DNA from: Pseudomonas koreensis
GTDB taxonomy: Bacteria > Pseudomonadota > Gammaproteobacteria > Pseudomonadales > Pseudomonadaceae
Direction of reading: 5' to 3'
DNA length: 64,000 nt
NCBI RefSeq assembly: GCF_012986595.1
Contig: NZ_JAAQYM010000001.1
Span: 186,001 to 250,000, forward strand
The translations under genes were made by a program, and so were the position numbers. Shown piece by piece: positions 63,278 through 64,000 of the stretch; the stretch's first letter is position 1; the number at the start of each line of letters is the position of its first letter. A model generated the notes under the pieces. That model did not search any database. It was not told the origin of the DNA and saw only the letters and a program-made list of their open reading frames with translations.

Positions 63278-64000
63278 TCACACCGTGTCCACCTTCAGCG
63301 AATGATCATTCAGCATGCCGCTGATGATCGTCGCCGTGTCGTGCCCGCCGGCCACCACGCCGCCCGCCCCCGGGGTCACGCCGTAGTGGCTGGCGAGGTT
63401 GACGCCGGCCAGGTCGATGGTCTGGTTCGGCGTGGCGCCGGCCAGGGCGCTGACGTCGATGCTGGTGAGCACCGAGGCGCCGCTGCCGGTGACGGTGAAG
63501 TGCAGGTAGTCGTCCAGCGACGCCGTGGTGCCGTTTTCACCTTGCAGCAGTTGCGACAGGTCGAGCTTGTCGGTGCCCGGGGTGAAATCGGTGATGGTGT
63601 CGTGGCCACTGTTGCCCTTGAGGTACTGGAAGGTGTCGGCGCCCGGCCCACCGGTGAGGGTGTTGTTGCCCATGCCGCCAATCAGCAGGTCGTCACCGCC
63701 GCCGCCGTTGAGGATGTCGTTGCCCAGGCCGCCGTTGATCACGTTGTTATTGTTGTCGCCGGTCAGGGTGTCGTTGAAGTTCGAGCCGACGAGGTTTTCG
63801 ATGTTGCTCAGGGTGTCGGTGCCGGCGCCGATGGTGTTCTGCGCGCCGAGCAGGCCGAGGTTGACCGTGACCCCGGCGGTGGCGTGGGCATAACTGACGG
63901 TGTCGATGCCGGTGCCGCCGTCGAGAATGTCGTTGCCCGGGCCGCTGTAGAGCAAGTCATTGCCCGCACCGCCGTGCATCTCGTTGTTGCCGGAACCGGC
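63278..64000 (-). CDS. C-terminal part of an RTX-type, type I-secreted protein (partial)
   Basis: Only the last 240 or so residues are in the window; the gene continues past 64000. Calcium-binding RTX nonapeptides are plain (GGAGNDLLYSGPGNDILDGG; GGLGNDILNGGGGDDLLIGG; GGPGADTFQYL). The C-terminal part (HDTITDFTPGTDKLDLSQLL, then IDLAGVNLASHYGV, ending DHSLKVDTV) resembles the uncleaved type I secretion signal of large pseudomonad adhesins such as LapA-type proteins. Such proteins leave the cell through an ABC exporter-TolC channel. Whether it is an adhesin or an exoenzyme cannot be told from this end. Confidence 0.88.
   Translation of the reverse strand, partial: AGSGNNEMHGGAGNDLLYSGPGNDILDGGTGIDTVSYAHATAGVTVNLGLLGAQNTIGAGTDTLSNIENLVGSNFNDTLTGDNNNNVINGGLGNDILNGGGGDDLLIGGMGNNTLTGGPGADTFQYLKGNSGHDTITDFTPGTDKLDLSQLLQGENGTTASLDDYLHFTVTGSGASVLTSIDVSALAGATPNQTIDLAGVNLASHYGVTPGAGGVVAGGHDTATIISGMLNDHSLKVDTV

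Overview
The window reads as chromosome of a fluorescent Pseudomonas (P. fluorescens group). The grounds are the phhR/phhABC phenylalanine operon, the RNase AM-YciO-ScpA-ScpB-RluB gene order, a PlpD-type patatin, DUF6124 proteins, high G+C, and three families of short inverted REP-like repeats scattered between genes. No rRNA, tRNA, CRISPR array, transposase or integrase was found.

Positions 1-36,400 are mostly core housekeeping sequence. (i) Aromatic amino acid catabolism: phhR is divergent from phhA-phhB-phhC, with two PhhR-box-like palindromes between them, and an AroP-type permease lies nearby. (ii) A 45-residue peptide gene precedes an M29-like metalloprotein, below an AT-rich promoter zone. 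(iii) A leftward chromosome and translation operon holds RNase AM, yciO, scpA, scpB, a DUF1289 gene and rluB. (iv) yciB and yciI are followed by a Cpx-like set: response regulator, Spy/CpxP-like protein and histidine kinase. (v) A mixed stretch holds a nitroreductase, trkH, two AraC regulators, an Mpo1-like/HD-oxygenase-like pair, an LpxH-like phosphoesterase, an EamA exporter, a SelW-like protein, plpD, a short FimV-like protein, a MarR regulator, recQ, a YgfB/YecA-like protein and ybaN.

Positions 36,490-61,500 form a 25-kb accessory locus of large secreted or surface-type proteins with no recognised mobility gene. It has three transcription units. Unit A (rightward, 7 genes) holds an Ig-like/RCC1-like giant protein, a small Ig/BIG2 protein, four tandem two-module halovibrin-like exoproteins with nearly identical N-terminal halves, and a further Ig-like protein. 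Unit B (leftward, 3 genes) holds two Ig-like paralogues and a pertactin-type autotransporter. Unit C is a single 1564-residue Ig-repeat protein. A near-identical element of about 26 bp (core TTTCTGACAGTAG-C/T-CAGC) lies in the same orientation upstream of the first gene of all three units. This is the best candidate for an undescribed, co-regulated system in the window.

Positions 61,500-64,000 hold two DUF6124 paralogues with a structured, gene-poor leader region, then the C-terminal end of an RTX-type, type I-secreted protein that runs off the right edge.
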